DNA of 59,878 nucleotides, taken from the NCBI GenBank assembly GCA_910584585.1, contig CAJUBP010000028.1:1-59878 (forward strand), read 5' to 3'. Made by a program: the position numbers and the translations under genes. This document shows, piece after piece, positions 34,193 through 41,680 of this stretch. Position 1 is the first letter of the stretch, and each line of letters starts with the position of its first letter. This stretch comes from an uncultured Lachnospiraceae bacterium. GTDB taxonomy: Bacteria > Bacillota > Clostridia > Lachnospirales > Lachnospiraceae. Below the pieces are notes generated by a model, which was given only the letters and a program-made list of their open reading frames with translations, had not been told where the DNA came from and made no database searches.

Positions 34193-35449
34193 GTGCTTAG
34201 GATAAGAAAACTGGCGTTGGCGCTGTGTTTTATTTTGATATTGGGTTTTGCCCTGAATGGGACAGCGCGCATTGTAGAGCGAAAAGACAGCAGGGAGCGT
34301 TATTCGGAATTTTGGGATCATCCGGGAGAGTATGATGTGTGGTTTATGGGAAACAGCCATGTGCATTATACGCTGCGGCCGATGGAACTGTGGGAACAGT
34401 ACGGGATCCGTTCCTATAATCTGGGCGCGCCAAGCAGCCAGCTGCCCCAGACTTACTGGACTATGATGTGCGGCCTTAAATACAGTCAGCCGAAAGTGAT
34501 TGTAGTGGACACTTATAAGGTCCACTGTGATACAAAGATTCAGGAGGAAAAGAGGAAGCAGACCCATATTCATACCGGAATGGACAGCATACCCCTTTCT
34601 GTCACCAAAATAAAAGCAGTCTGCGATATTTTTGACGGATGGGAAGACCGGTTTGAATATCTGTGTAAGTTTTCCATTTATCATAACCGGTGGGAGACTC
34701 TGAAAGAAAAGGATTTCAATGTTTTGCGGCAGGTGACAAAGGGCCATCGTTTTTTGACGAAAATCGTAGATCAGTCTGCGTTTCAGAATGTTGAGAAAGA
34801 GGAAATGCCGGATACGGATACGACGGGTTTCCTCTATCTGGAAAAGATGATTGAGGAATGCCAGAAAAGGGGAATCAAAATCATATTGGCGGGGATTCCT
34901 CTGTGCATGGAGGAAGAAATTCAAATGGGAATGAACGGAGCAGCGAAGATAGCCGAGGAATACGGCGTGCCCTACCTGGATATGAGATATGAAGAGGGCC
35001 TGATTGATTACGGAAGCGATTTTGCGGATGAAGGCCACCTGAATTCCTATGGTTCCAGAAAAGTGACCCGGTATCTGGGAGAATATCTGTCCAAATACTG
35101 TGATTTGAAAGATTACAGAGAAGATCCTGAAATAGCGAAAGACTGGGACGCCTGTTATGAAAAATATATGCAGTTTAAACTAGAGAAGCTCCAAAACGCC
35201 AAGAAAATCAAGCCCTATGTCCAATGGCTGGATGAAAACGGATATGCCTGCTATATGTATCAGAAAGAAAAACCAGGCGGCCTGCTGGGAAAAGAGATTG
35301 CCAAACTGCAGAATCTTACCATCTTGTCCTTGGAAGAGGCGGAAGAAAAAATGGGTATGGAAATTAAGGGAGAATACGCTTTTGCAGTGGAGAATGACAG
35401 CGGAGAAATCCTGGATCTGGCAGTTTTTAAAGAAGGAAAGCGGCAATAA
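34193..35449 (+). CDS. SGNH-like acyltransferase/esterase partner of MBOAT
   Basis: A 418-residue protein with an N-terminal signal-anchor helix (about 6-25). The exported domain is SGNH-hydrolase-like: MGNSHVHYTL (block I, with Asn-Ser), LGAPSSQLPQTYW, and DEGHLNSYGS (block V, with the Asp-x-x-His pair). Such proteins often work with MBOAT enzymes to place acetyl groups on polysaccharides. The GTG start at 34193 has GGGAGGG before it. C-terminal about 100 residues have no recognised domain. Confidence 0.78.
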   Translation: MLRIRKLALALCFILILGFALNGTARIVERKDSRERYSEFWDHPGEYDVWFMGNSHVHYTLRPMELWEQYGIRSYNLGAPSSQLPQTYWTMMCGLKYSQPKVIVVDTYKVHCDTKIQEEKRKQTHIHTGMDSIPLSVTKIKAVCDIFDGWEDRFEYLCKFSIYHNRWETLKEKDFNVLRQVTKGHRFLTKIVDQSAFQNVEKEEMPDTDTTGFLYLEKMIEECQKRGIKIILAGIPLCMEEEIQMGMNGAAKIAEEYGVPYLDMRYEEGLIDYGSDFADEGHLNSYGSRKVTRYLGEYLSKYCDLKDYREDPEIAKDWDACYEKYMQFKLEKLQNAKKIKPYVQWLDENGYACYMYQKEKPGGLLGKEIAKLQNLTILSLEEAEEKMGMEIKGEYAFAVENDSGEILDLAVFKEGKRQ

Positions 35450-35496
35450 AATATTTTTAAACACACTCATATTTCCAATAAAACATTTCTCTGCAC

Positions 35497-35660
35497 TAGA
35501 GCGTGTCTTAAAAATCATTCCCGCCATCTGTATCCCCCACTTTGCGCGATATTTGCACCTCATTCGGTCAACGTAGCCCGCTACGCCTCCCTCATTCGGC
35601 ACAAATCTCCCACAAATTGTGGAATACATCTGTCAGAAAGCATTTTTCAAACACGCTCTA
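35497..35660. repeat. MITE-like element, complete copy (AGAGCGTG family)
   Basis: The 164-bp element has terminal inverted repeats TAGAGCGTGT (35497) and ACACGCTCTA (ending 35660) with T/A-rich extension, and contains a CGTAGC-CC-GCTACG hairpin and two direct copies of CTCATTCGG. No ORF. A degenerate short relative is at 47374-47429. Confidence 0.75.
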
Positions 35661-35741
35661 GAGCATGTCTTAAAAATTCATTCCCGCAATCTGCCGCCCC
35701 ACTTCACACCGGATTTCATGCTGAATTTAGTCAATGTAGTC
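35658..35741. repeat. MITE-like element, truncated copy
   Basis: This is a diverged left half of the neighbouring 164-bp element: TAGAGCATGTCTTAAAAATT and cattcccgcaatctg at the left, tcaatgtag at the break. It stops where the next dispersed structured repeat begins, as though that repeat inserted into or replaced the right half. Confidence 0.65.
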
Positions 35742-35960
35742 CAGCGAATAGTTTATATTTCGATACACAGGAAATGCCGGAGCGCCCTTTCGCTAAGCAA
35801 ACGATTTATGGGCGTCCTTAGTGGAGGAGAAATCCACTGCTTACGAAGACTTAGGAAGGAAGGCTTTCCTGACTTCCTTAGTCGGAGTTAGCAGTTAGTT
35901 CGCCGGAACGCTGCCCAGTTTGTGTGCGAAAGGGCGCTCCGGCATTGACCTCCGTACCCA
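35742..35960. repeat. Dispersed structured repeat, full copy 2
   Basis: A perfect 21-bp outer stem joins 35773-35793 to 35926-35946. Its sequence differs from the outer stems of copies 1 and 3 but stays fully paired. The core is nearly identical to copy 1. It lies directly upstream of the sleC promoter. Confidence 0.85.
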
Positions 35961-35979
35961 AAATAAAAATTCCCCCAGG

Positions 35980-36007
35980 CACACAATGCGCAATTTTGCA
36001 TACACTA
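35980..36007 (+). promoter_or_regulatory. Sigma-K-like (mother-cell) promoter of sleC
   Basis: AC (35981-35982), 16 bases, then CATACACTA (35999-36007) fits the Bacillus sigma-K consensus (AC, 16-17 bases, CATANNNTA), and the -10 alone also fits sigma-E. It is 30 bases before the sleC start codon. Late mother-cell expression fits what SleC does. Confidence 0.6.
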
Positions 36008-36036
36008 TAAATAAGTGTAGAAATTCAGAGGTGTTT

Positions 36037-36726
36037 ATGCAAAATCGTCAGCTGCGCGCAGCACAAGTGGATCATGTAGATAACGGAACCATGAAAGTAC
36101 AGGTAACCTCAGCCGTGGGAATGATTCCCGTGGAAGACGCCAGGGTTACCGTTTCCTATACGGGAGATCCGGAGAGTAAGCTGGAACAGATTTCCACCGA
36201 CGCCAACGGCCAGTCGGAGGTTCTGACATTGGCGGCGCCGCCGTTAGAGTACAGCATGGAGCCGGAGCAGCCGGTTCAGCCCTACGCGGAATATACTGTG
36301 GAAGTGGAGGCGGAAGGGTATCAGCCGGTGAGCGTGGAAGGAGTAGATGTATTTTCCGGCGAATTGTCGCTGCAGAATATACGGATGGAACCCTTGGAGG
36401 TATCGGATCAGGAGATAAAAAACATTGTGATTCCGGCCAATACCCTGTTTGGAAATTTTCCGCCCAAGATTGCGGAAGCAGAGATTAAGCCCATAGATGA
36501 AAGCGGGGAGATTGTGTTAAGCCGGGTGGTTATTCCGGAATATGTGGTGGTCCATGACGGGACGCCCGGGGATTCCACGGCAGGGGATTATTATGTAAAA
36601 TATAAAGATTATATCAAGAATGTGGCCTCCAGTGAGATTTACGCAACCTGGCCGGACAGCACCATACGGGCAAACATACTGGCGATTATGTCGTTCACGC
36701 TAAATCGGGTGTATACGGAGTGGTAA
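36037..36726 (+). CDS. sleC: SleC-like spore cortex-lytic protein, 5' part (interrupted gene)
   Basis: The first 229 codons of a SleC-type germination enzyme precursor: a pro-region with a carboxypeptidase-regulatory-like beta domain (about 17-110), then the catalytic-region start with IPEYVVVHDGTPGDS and YKDYIKNVASSEIYATWP. SleC degrades spore cortex peptidoglycan after activation by Csp proteases. The ATG at 36037 has AGAGGTG before it. The frame runs into a TAA immediately after the recombinase element begins. The rest of the gene is at 39664-40257, in frame if the element is removed. As is, the product lacks much of the catalytic region and the peptidoglycan-binding domain. Confidence 0.88.
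   Translation: MQNRQLRAAQVDHVDNGTMKVQVTSAVGMIPVEDARVTVSYTGDPESKLEQISTDANGQSEVLTLAAPPLEYSMEPEQPVQPYAEYTVEVEAEGYQPVSVEGVDVFSGELSLQNIRMEPLEVSDQEIKNIVIPANTLFGNFPPKIAEAEIKPIDESGEIVLSRVVIPEYVVVHDGTPGDSTAGDYYVKYKDYIKNVASSEIYATWPDSTIRANILAIMSFTLNRVYTEW
36715..36725 (+). other. attL core of the sleC element
   Basis: ACGGAGTGGTA at the left junction; it encodes T-E-W of SleC and begins at codon 227. Bases to its left are sleC, to its right element. Confidence 0.9.
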
Positions 36727-36802
36727 CTTCGTATTATGTGATTCAGGAGTGCAGAAACCTGATTGTGGGTGAGTTGATGATGAAAAGCCGATTGCTTATT
36801 GA

Positions 36803-36831
36803 TTGAATAGACGCCAAATCAGTGCTATACT
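36803..36831 (+). promoter_or_regulatory. Promoter of the toxin-antitoxin pair
   Basis: TTGAAT (36803-36808), 17 bases, TATACT (36826-36831). It points toward the antitoxin gene 150 bases downstream. The 36727-36980 stretch has no ORF of note. Confidence 0.6.
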
Positions 36832-36980
36832 GTTTATACTCGCAAGCATACTTATTTGCCAAATGATTTGCTGTTTATCTTAAAAATACTGGAATCTGCT
36901 GGCAAGTCATTTGCTCACGAAACAGGGATCATGCCAGATTCCCTAATTTCATATAAAAATCAGAAAAGGAGGCATATCAT

Positions 36981-37205
36981 ATGTTAGCAGCGGTCAGAGG
37001 CATTGTTCGGGGAAATACAGTTGTCATAGAAGATGAAGATTTGCGTCCATATGATGGAACAGAAGCAATTGTAACATTATTGGACAGCGCGATACAAAAG
37101 AAACAGAAAAAAACAGTGGATTGGGACAGTTTCGCAATTCCAAGCGAAAGAGGAAAAAATGTGGAGGAATATATGAGGGAGATGCGCGACAATGACAGAT
37201 TGTAG
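36981..37205 (+). CDS. Putative antitoxin of PIN-domain pair
   Basis: A 74-residue protein with an N-terminal beta-strand region (VRGIVRGNTVVIEDEDLRPYDG) like those of small antitoxins of the DUF104/AbrB-like type, and an acidic/basic C-terminal tail (IPSERGKNVEEYMREMRDNDRL) that would wrap a PIN toxin. AAAGGAGG precedes the ATG. Its stop overlaps the toxin start by 14 bases, as is usual for type II pairs. Family name is uncertain; the context supports the role. Confidence 0.75.
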   Translation: MLAAVRGIVRGNTVVIEDEDLRPYDGTEAIVTLLDSAIQKKQKKTVDWDSFAIPSERGKNVEEYMREMRDNDRL

Positions 37206-37626
37206 GAAAGTATTTGTTGATACGGCGCCATTCATATACTATATTGAGAAAGATGAGAATAACCCGCTGTATTTTGAAAAGGTAAAGAATTTTTTTCGTG
37301 AATGTTATGATAATGGTACAGAATTTGTATCTTCTGTTATTACGGTAGAAGAATATCTTGTATTTCCATATCGAATTCAGTCACAATGTTATGCGGATAT
37401 GTTTTTCAAGCTGATAGAAACCGTAGATATGGATATCATGGAAATCGATCAGGAAATTGCGAAAAAGGCTGCTGAAATCAGAGCAGAATACAAAAGTTTT
37501 AAAGGTATGGATGCCTTACAGCTGGCTTCCGCCTGTTTGGGGGCTTGTGATATGTTTCTGACAAATGATAAACAGTTAAAACAGTTTCGGGGGTTAACTT
37601 GCATTACCGTTGAGGATTTAGAATAG
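37192..37626 (+). CDS. PIN-domain toxin (VapC-like)
   Basis: A 144-residue PIN ribonuclease with its acidic residues: D in VFVDTAPFIYYIE, E in ITVEEYLVFP, D in KGMDALQLASA and D in FLTNDKQLK. VapC-type toxins cut tRNA or rRNA. It overlaps the upstream antitoxin gene. Inside the sleC element, it may act as an addiction module that keeps the element in the vegetative genome. Confidence 0.88.
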   Translation: MTDCRKVFVDTAPFIYYIEKDENNPLYFEKVKNFFRECYDNGTEFVSSVITVEEYLVFPYRIQSQCYADMFFKLIETVDMDIMEIDQEIAKKAAEIRAEYKSFKGMDALQLASACLGACDMFLTNDKQLKQFRGLTCITVEDLE

Positions 37627-37786
37627 CGAAAACATTTCTTTTCAAAAGATATACTCCCGTTCTTGTGAAGGAATACCCGTTTAAAGTTGAACTTATCTCT
37701 TTGAGGAAGGCGCTGGAAATGTCTTCGAATACGACAAGCTGTTTCGAAATAGAAATAGGATAAATAAAGTCAACAGGGGAAGTTCC

Positions 37787-37972
37787 ATGAAACAAGAAGA
37801 CTGCAGACGCTTGGAACGAAAACAAAATGGGATGCAGGTGATACTGGAGTTTCCGAGAAAATCGGAAAGGGAAGAAGAGATAAAGAGAGAAGTGAAAGGA
37901 ATTCTCTCTGCCATTCTTCAGGAGGATTTGATAAAAAATAGAGAAAAGGAAACAGCGCATGAATGGGAATGA
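37787..37972 (+). CDS. Small charged protein before the recombinase (candidate directionality factor)
   Basis: A 61-residue, highly charged, helix-prone protein (RKSEREEEIKREVKGILSAIL). AGGGGA precedes the ATG. Its end overlaps the recombinase start by 14 bases, so they are translationally coupled. Small proteins of about 60 residues coded near large serine recombinases can be recombination directionality factors (as with SprB of SPbeta); this is the only candidate here, by position alone. No family is recognised. The 160 bases before it carry a 32-codon open frame from a GTG without a ribosome site. Confidence 0.6.
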   Translation: MKQEDCRRLERKQNGMQVILEFPRKSEREEEIKREVKGILSAILQEDLIKNREKETAHEWE

Positions 37973-39662
37973 AAAATTACTTTCGGACAGAGACGCCTGC
38001 AGGAAACGTGTGAGAATGCTATTGCGCGTCAGTTCCGAGCAGCAATTAGAATCTGATGGAGATTTGACCCTTCAGAGGCAGATTGTCTTAGAATATGTGA
38101 AAACGCATCCTGATTGGATATTAGATGAAAAAGAGTATTTTGAAGGAGGCGTCAGCGGATATAAAAACTCTGTCGCGGACCGTGAGATATTGCAGGAAGC
38201 GCATCGGGACGCGGTCAATGGGGAGTATGATATCTTAGTTGTATATAAGGATGACAGAATCGGGCGCAGGATGTGGGAAATCGGCGGATACATTATGTCT
38301 CTGAAAAGCCTGGGAGTGGATATCTATACGGTAAAGGATGGATGCATTTCACCGGAAAATAGCGATATCATGGGGCAGATGATGCTGGCGCTGCGATATG
38401 GAAATGCCCAGAAAAGCAGCGCAGATACCGGAATGCGGGTCAAAGACACTGCCAAAAAGCTAGTTCAGTCAGGAAGGTATATAGGAGGAAGCCCCCCTTA
38501 CGGATATAGATTAGAGCATTCCGGTGAAATCAGCAAACATGGGCGGGCGTTGAAACGTTTAGTCATTCAGCCGGAACAGGCAGAGGCTGTCAGGCATATC
38601 TATGATTTGTCTTTGCGTAAAGAATATGGCTCCGCCAAAATTGCAAATATCCTGAACACAGAGGAACGGTATCAAAACCTTGCGCCCAATGATGTCTGGA
38701 AGAGCGGAACGATTACCAGTATTTTGACAAATCCAATTTATGCGGGATATACCGCGTATAACCGTAGGGAAAGCCTGAATGGCAGGCGCCGCAGCCTGAA
38801 CAGTGAGGAATGGGTTCTTTCACAAAGGGCAAATCCGAATCTCGCCGTAATTGATGAGGATACATGGCAGAGAGTGCAGAGGAAACGGGAAATGCGGAGC
38901 AGTAAATATACGAAGCCGCTGAAAAATCAGGATGTAACAGTGATAAGCCGCAATGATGGCATGCTGTCTCTGGTAGATGTCCTGCACTGCGGGTACTGCG
39001 GCTGTAAAATGGTGAATGGAAGTAAATACAATTACTGGACAATCAAAGGAACGGGAGAGCGCCGAACCAGCAGGACAGCCATCTACAAGTGTCAGAACGC
39101 ATGGCAGGGCGTTCCTCATGATAAGGCAAAACAATACCGGGCGGATAAGATTGAACCGATTGTGCATGAAGCTTTGGCAGACTATATCGGAAAATTACAG
39201 GAGAATGAAAACGTCTTCGCACGGATTGCGGAGCATAACAGCATGGAAAAACAGAGAATGAAAAAAGAGTTGGAGTTGGCAAGAAAAGAACTGGATAAAA
39301 TCAGAAATGATATCAGTGTCATGGAAGACCATATCCCGGACGCTATGACGGGGACATATCCCCTTACCTTAGAAGATCTCGTTCGCAACATTGACGCAAA
39401 AAAAGAGAGGGAAAAAAAGCAGATGGCTGTGGCGCAGGAAAAAGAAACTATGTTACATCACGCAGCGGTTACGGCTAAGGATTGGGAAATACTCAGAGAG
39501 AACATACCCACATGGCGGGAAATGTTTTTAAATGCCGATACATCCACAAAACGGGTGTTGGTAAACAAGTTGATTGCGCGTATTGATATCACCAGAGAAC
39601 GAGTCATGATTCGCTTCAAAATCAGTCTGGAAGAATTTTTGTCCAAGTCCCGAACCAGCTGA
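37959..39662 (+). CDS. Large serine recombinase
   Basis: A 567-residue site-specific recombinase. The N-terminal resolvase domain (about 18-160) has the catalytic Ser in LLRVSSEQQ and DDRIGRRMWEIGG; a recombinase domain (about 185-300, GSPPYGYRLE) and a zinc ribbon (CGYCGCKM at about 343 with C at 377 in YKCQN) follow. A coiled coil (about 410-490) and a final domain end the protein. The stop codon lies one base before the attR core. In skin elements such enzymes excise the element in the mother cell. No clear sigma-E/K promoter is seen in front. Confidence 0.94.
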   Translation: MNGNEKLLSDRDACRKRVRMLLRVSSEQQLESDGDLTLQRQIVLEYVKTHPDWILDEKEYFEGGVSGYKNSVADREILQEAHRDAVNGEYDILVVYKDDRIGRRMWEIGGYIMSLKSLGVDIYTVKDGCISPENSDIMGQMMLALRYGNAQKSSADTGMRVKDTAKKLVQSGRYIGGSPPYGYRLEHSGEISKHGRALKRLVIQPEQAEAVRHIYDLSLRKEYGSAKIANILNTEERYQNLAPNDVWKSGTITSILTNPIYAGYTAYNRRESLNGRRRSLNSEEWVLSQRANPNLAVIDEDTWQRVQRKREMRSSKYTKPLKNQDVTVISRNDGMLSLVDVLHCGYCGCKMVNGSKYNYWTIKGTGERRTSRTAIYKCQNAWQGVPHDKAKQYRADKIEPIVHEALADYIGKLQENENVFARIAEHNSMEKQRMKKELELARKELDKIRNDISVMEDHIPDAMTGTYPLTLEDLVRNIDAKKEREKKQMAVAQEKETMLHHAAVTAKDWEILRENIPTWREMFLNADTSTKRVLVNKLIARIDITRERVMIRFKISLEEFLSKSRTS

Positions 39663-39663
39663 A

Positions 39664-39674
39664 ACGGAGTGGTA
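39664..39674 (+). other. attR core of the sleC element
   Basis: Second ACGGAGTGGTA, at the right junction. It is followed by the sleC continuation CCGGAACAAGGGC, encoding YRNKG. Confidence 0.9.
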
Positions 39675-40257
39675 CCGGAACAAGGGCTATGATTTCACCA
39701 TCACTTCCTCCACTGCCTATGACCACAAATGGGTCTACGGGAGAAACTATTTTTCCAGCATTTCCCGGGTGGTGGATGAGATGTTTACGAATTTCCTTTC
39801 CAGGCCCAATGTAAAGCAGCCGATTCTGACTCAGTACTGCGACGGTCAGCGGGTGACCTGTCCCAACTGGCTCAGCCAATGGGGTTCCAAGTACCTGGGC
39901 GATCAAAACTACAGCGCCATTGAAATTATCCGTTATTATTATGGAGATAATATGTACATCAACGAGGCGGAGGAAATTTCCGGCATCCCCGCTTCCTGGC
40001 CCAGAGAAAACCTCCAGGTAGGCTCCAGCGGAGAGAAAGTGCGCCAGATGCAGGAGCAGCTAAACCGCATTGCACAGGTCTATACGTCCATTCCAAGAAT
40101 TGCGGCTGACGGCTCCTACGGCCCTTCCACCGCGGCGGCAGTCCGGCAGTTCCAGTCTGTCTTCGGCCTGCCCCAGACCGGCATAGTGGATTACCCCACC
40201 TGGTATAAAATCTCAGAAATCTACGTGGGAGTTACCAGAATTGCAGAACTGGTTTGA
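39664..40257 (+). CDS. sleC: SleC-like spore cortex-lytic protein, 3' part (interrupted gene)
   Basis: The remaining 197 codons of sleC: TEWYRNKGYDFTITSS, AYDHKWVYGRNYF, YCDGQRVTCPNWLSQWGS, a WP-rich linker, and a C-terminal peptidoglycan-binding domain (LQVGSSGEKVRQMQEQLN...DGSYGPSTAAAVRQFQ...GLPQTGIVDYPTW). There is no start codon or ribosome site at the junction, so it needs excision of the element. Together with the 5' part the protein would be 423 residues, close to the known SleC length of about 430. I call SleC from recalled resemblance to the clostridial enzymes. Confidence 0.88.
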   Translation, partial: TEWYRNKGYDFTITSSTAYDHKWVYGRNYFSSISRVVDEMFTNFLSRPNVKQPILTQYCDGQRVTCPNWLSQWGSKYLGDQNYSAIEIIRYYYGDNMYINEAEEISGIPASWPRENLQVGSSGEKVRQMQEQLNRIAQVYTSIPRIAADGSYGPSTAAAVRQFQSVFGLPQTGIVDYPTWYKISEIYVGVTRIAELV

Positions 40258-40277
40258 AAGAACGGCTTCGAAATAGA

Positions 40278-40306
40278 TTGACAAATTCTGTCAAAAAAGG
40301 TACAGT
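40278..40306 (+). promoter_or_regulatory. Promoter of rubrerythrin with palindromic -35
   Basis: TTGACA (40278-40283), 17 bases, TACAGT (40301-40306). The -35 is the left arm of TTGACA-AATTC-TGTCAA, a perfect palindrome that could be an operator. It is not a PerR-type box. Confidence 0.65.
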
Positions 40307-40340
40307 AGGGCTATCACTTGCAGCTATTGAAATACAGACC

Positions 40341-40376
40341 CAGCAGTTTGGGCAGGGCAGTCTGCCTGAACTGCTG
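40341..40376 (+). promoter_or_regulatory. Leader hairpin of rubrerythrin
   Basis: CAGCAGTTTGGGCAG and CTGCCTGAACTGCTG can pair as RNA over 15 bp including two G-U pairs, with a 6-base loop. It ends 10 bases before the ribosome site. It may stabilise the mRNA or regulate translation. Confidence 0.55.
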
Positions 40377-40397
40377 CCTACAGAGAGGAGAACCCAA

Positions 40398-40937
40398 ATG
40401 GCGGATTTGAAAGGAACCAAGACAGAGAAGAACTTAGAAGCGGCTTTTGCCGGAGAATCCATGGCAAGGAACAAGTACACTTATTTTGCGAGCAAGGCCA
40501 AAAAAGACGGCTACGTACAGATTGCCAATATTTTCGAAGAGACAGCGGCAAACGAAAAAGAGCACGCAAAGATGTGGTATAAACTGTTAAACGGCGGCGT
40601 GGGAACCACAGAGGAGAACTTAAAGGCAGCCGCTGACGGAGAGAATTTCGAGTGGACTGATATGTACGCCCAGTTTGCAAAAGAAGCAAGAGAAGAAGGA
40701 TTTGATGAGATTGCGGAGCTGTTTGAAGGCGTGGCAAAGATAGAGAAGGAGCACGAAGAAAGATACCGCAGGCTTTTGGATAATGTAACCGGCAAGAAGG
40801 TATTTTCCAAAGACGGAGATGTGATCTGGCAGTGCAGCAACTGCGGGCATATTTGCGTGGGAAAAGAAGCGCCCAAGGAATGTCCGGTTTGCGCTCATCC
40901 TCAGTCCTACTTTCAGGTGAAGGCGGAGAATTATTAA
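40398..40937 (+). CDS. rbr: Rubrerythrin
   Basis: A 179-residue rubrerythrin: an N-terminal diiron four-helix domain (two E-x-x-H motifs, EKEHAKMW and EKEHEERY, plus E residues in AGESMARNKYTYFA and others) and a C-terminal rubredoxin (CSNCG...CPVCAHP). It reduces peroxide in the cytoplasm with electrons from NADH via rubredoxin-type carriers, protecting anaerobes from oxygen. GAGGAG precedes the ATG. It is monocistronic. A hairpin follows in the gap before the GNAT gene. Confidence 0.97.
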   Translation: MADLKGTKTEKNLEAAFAGESMARNKYTYFASKAKKDGYVQIANIFEETAANEKEHAKMWYKLLNGGVGTTEENLKAAADGENFEWTDMYAQFAKEAREEGFDEIAELFEGVAKIEKEHEERYRRLLDNVTGKKVFSKDGDVIWQCSNCGHICVGKEAPKECPVCAHPQSYFQVKAENY

Positions 40938-41032
40938 GAGCCAATCAAAGAATTTGAAGCGTCCTCCCGGGTGTCACTTCAGATTATGGCAAGGCTGATT
41001 ATCGACTAGCTTCATCCTATGAGTAAACCCGT

Positions 41033-41067
41033 TCCGCCCATTTCATGCGAATAGAAATGGGCGGAAA
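41033..41067. terminator. Hairpin after rubrerythrin
   Basis: TTCCGCCCATTTC pairs perfectly with GAAATGGGCGGAA around a 9-base loop. No T-run follows on the plus strand. It lies between convergent genes. The rest of the gap has a 38-codon frame (41083-41200) that overlaps the end of the GNAT gene and has no ribosome site; it is probably not a gene. Confidence 0.5.
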
Positions 41068-41176
41068 ACGGCAGGATATTTAGATGCTCAGAAGGGCGGA
41101 TTCTATCGATCCCAAGAAATATAATGCCTGTGCAATCGGAGAAATAGACAAGTCAAGATATCCCGCGAACTGGGAG

Positions 41177-41623
41177 TTATTTATACAATTTCATATATAA
41201 AAGTGGATATGGATTGCCTTGTTCATCACATTCTGTTCTTTTATAAACTTCAAATCCCATGTGTTCATAGAAACCTTTTGCAAGAGGATTTTGCTCATTA
41301 ACTGCTAAATCATTTACCGAATATTTTTCAATTCCGTATTCAAGCAGTTTTTTTCCTAATCCTTTTCCCCTTTCTTCGCGAGAAATAAAGAGCATTTCAA
41401 GATGTTGTTCTGCAATCCCCATAAAACCAACAGGAATGTGATTTCCGTTTTCTGCAATGATTAAAAACGGCACTTCTTTTAATGCCTGGGGCACATACTT
41501 CTTAATGATTTCTATTTCGTCCTCTGATAAAAAGAGGTGTGTTGCCTTTACGGAACTTTCCCACACTTTTAATAATTGTTCTACCAACGGGGCGGTTCTG
41601 TCTTTTACTTCTATAATTTTCAA
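41177..41623 (-). CDS. GNAT N-acetyltransferase (YjaB-like)
   Basis: A 148-residue acetyl-CoA-dependent N-acetyltransferase. The central acetyl-CoA-binding segment EMLFISREERGKGLGKKLLEYG and the VNEQNPLAKGFYEHMGFE motif match YjaB-type proteins. The substrate is unknown. A TTG start at 41623 has GGAGG 7 bases before it; an ATG at 41638 in the same frame has no good ribosome site, so I prefer the TTG. It follows the P-loop protein gene on the same strand by 57 bases. Confidence 0.88.
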   Translation of the reverse strand: MKIIEVKDRTAPLVEQLLKVWESSVKATHLFLSEDEIEIIKKYVPQALKEVPFLIIAENGNHIPVGFMGIAEQHLEMLFISREERGKGLGKKLLEYGIEKYSVNDLAVNEQNPLAKGFYEHMGFEVYKRTECDEQGNPYPLLYMKLYK

Positions 41624-41680
41624 ATTATCGTCCTCCATAATTTCTGCTTTTTATAGTCAAGAACAGATAAATGTTTCTCA

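Larger units (their letters stand above)
36715..39674 (+). mobile_element. Serine-recombinase element integrated in sleC
   Basis: A 2.95-kb insertion flanked by the 11-bp direct repeat ACGGAGTGGTA (36715-36725 and 39664-39674). It carries an antitoxin-like gene, a PIN toxin gene, a 61-codon small gene and a large serine recombinase gene, all in the same direction as sleC. Replacing the element with a single repeat restores the sleC reading frame through ...RVYTEW and YRNKGYDF.... The small size, lack of phage or conjugation genes and placement in a spore gene recall skin-type elements. Confidence 0.92.

Noticed and set aside
35920..36036. A longer N-terminus for the sleC 5' part
   Set aside because: The extension is read through the structured repeat and the sigma-K-like promoter; the ATG at 36037 has its own ribosome site and fits the family start.
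36037..40257. Treating the two sleC parts as separate genes
   Set aside because: The 3' part has no start or ribosome site at the junction and the two join in frame at identical 11-bp repeats.
41083..41200. A 38-codon frame after rubrerythrin
   Set aside because: No ribosome site, overlaps the GNAT gene end, and no recognisable family.
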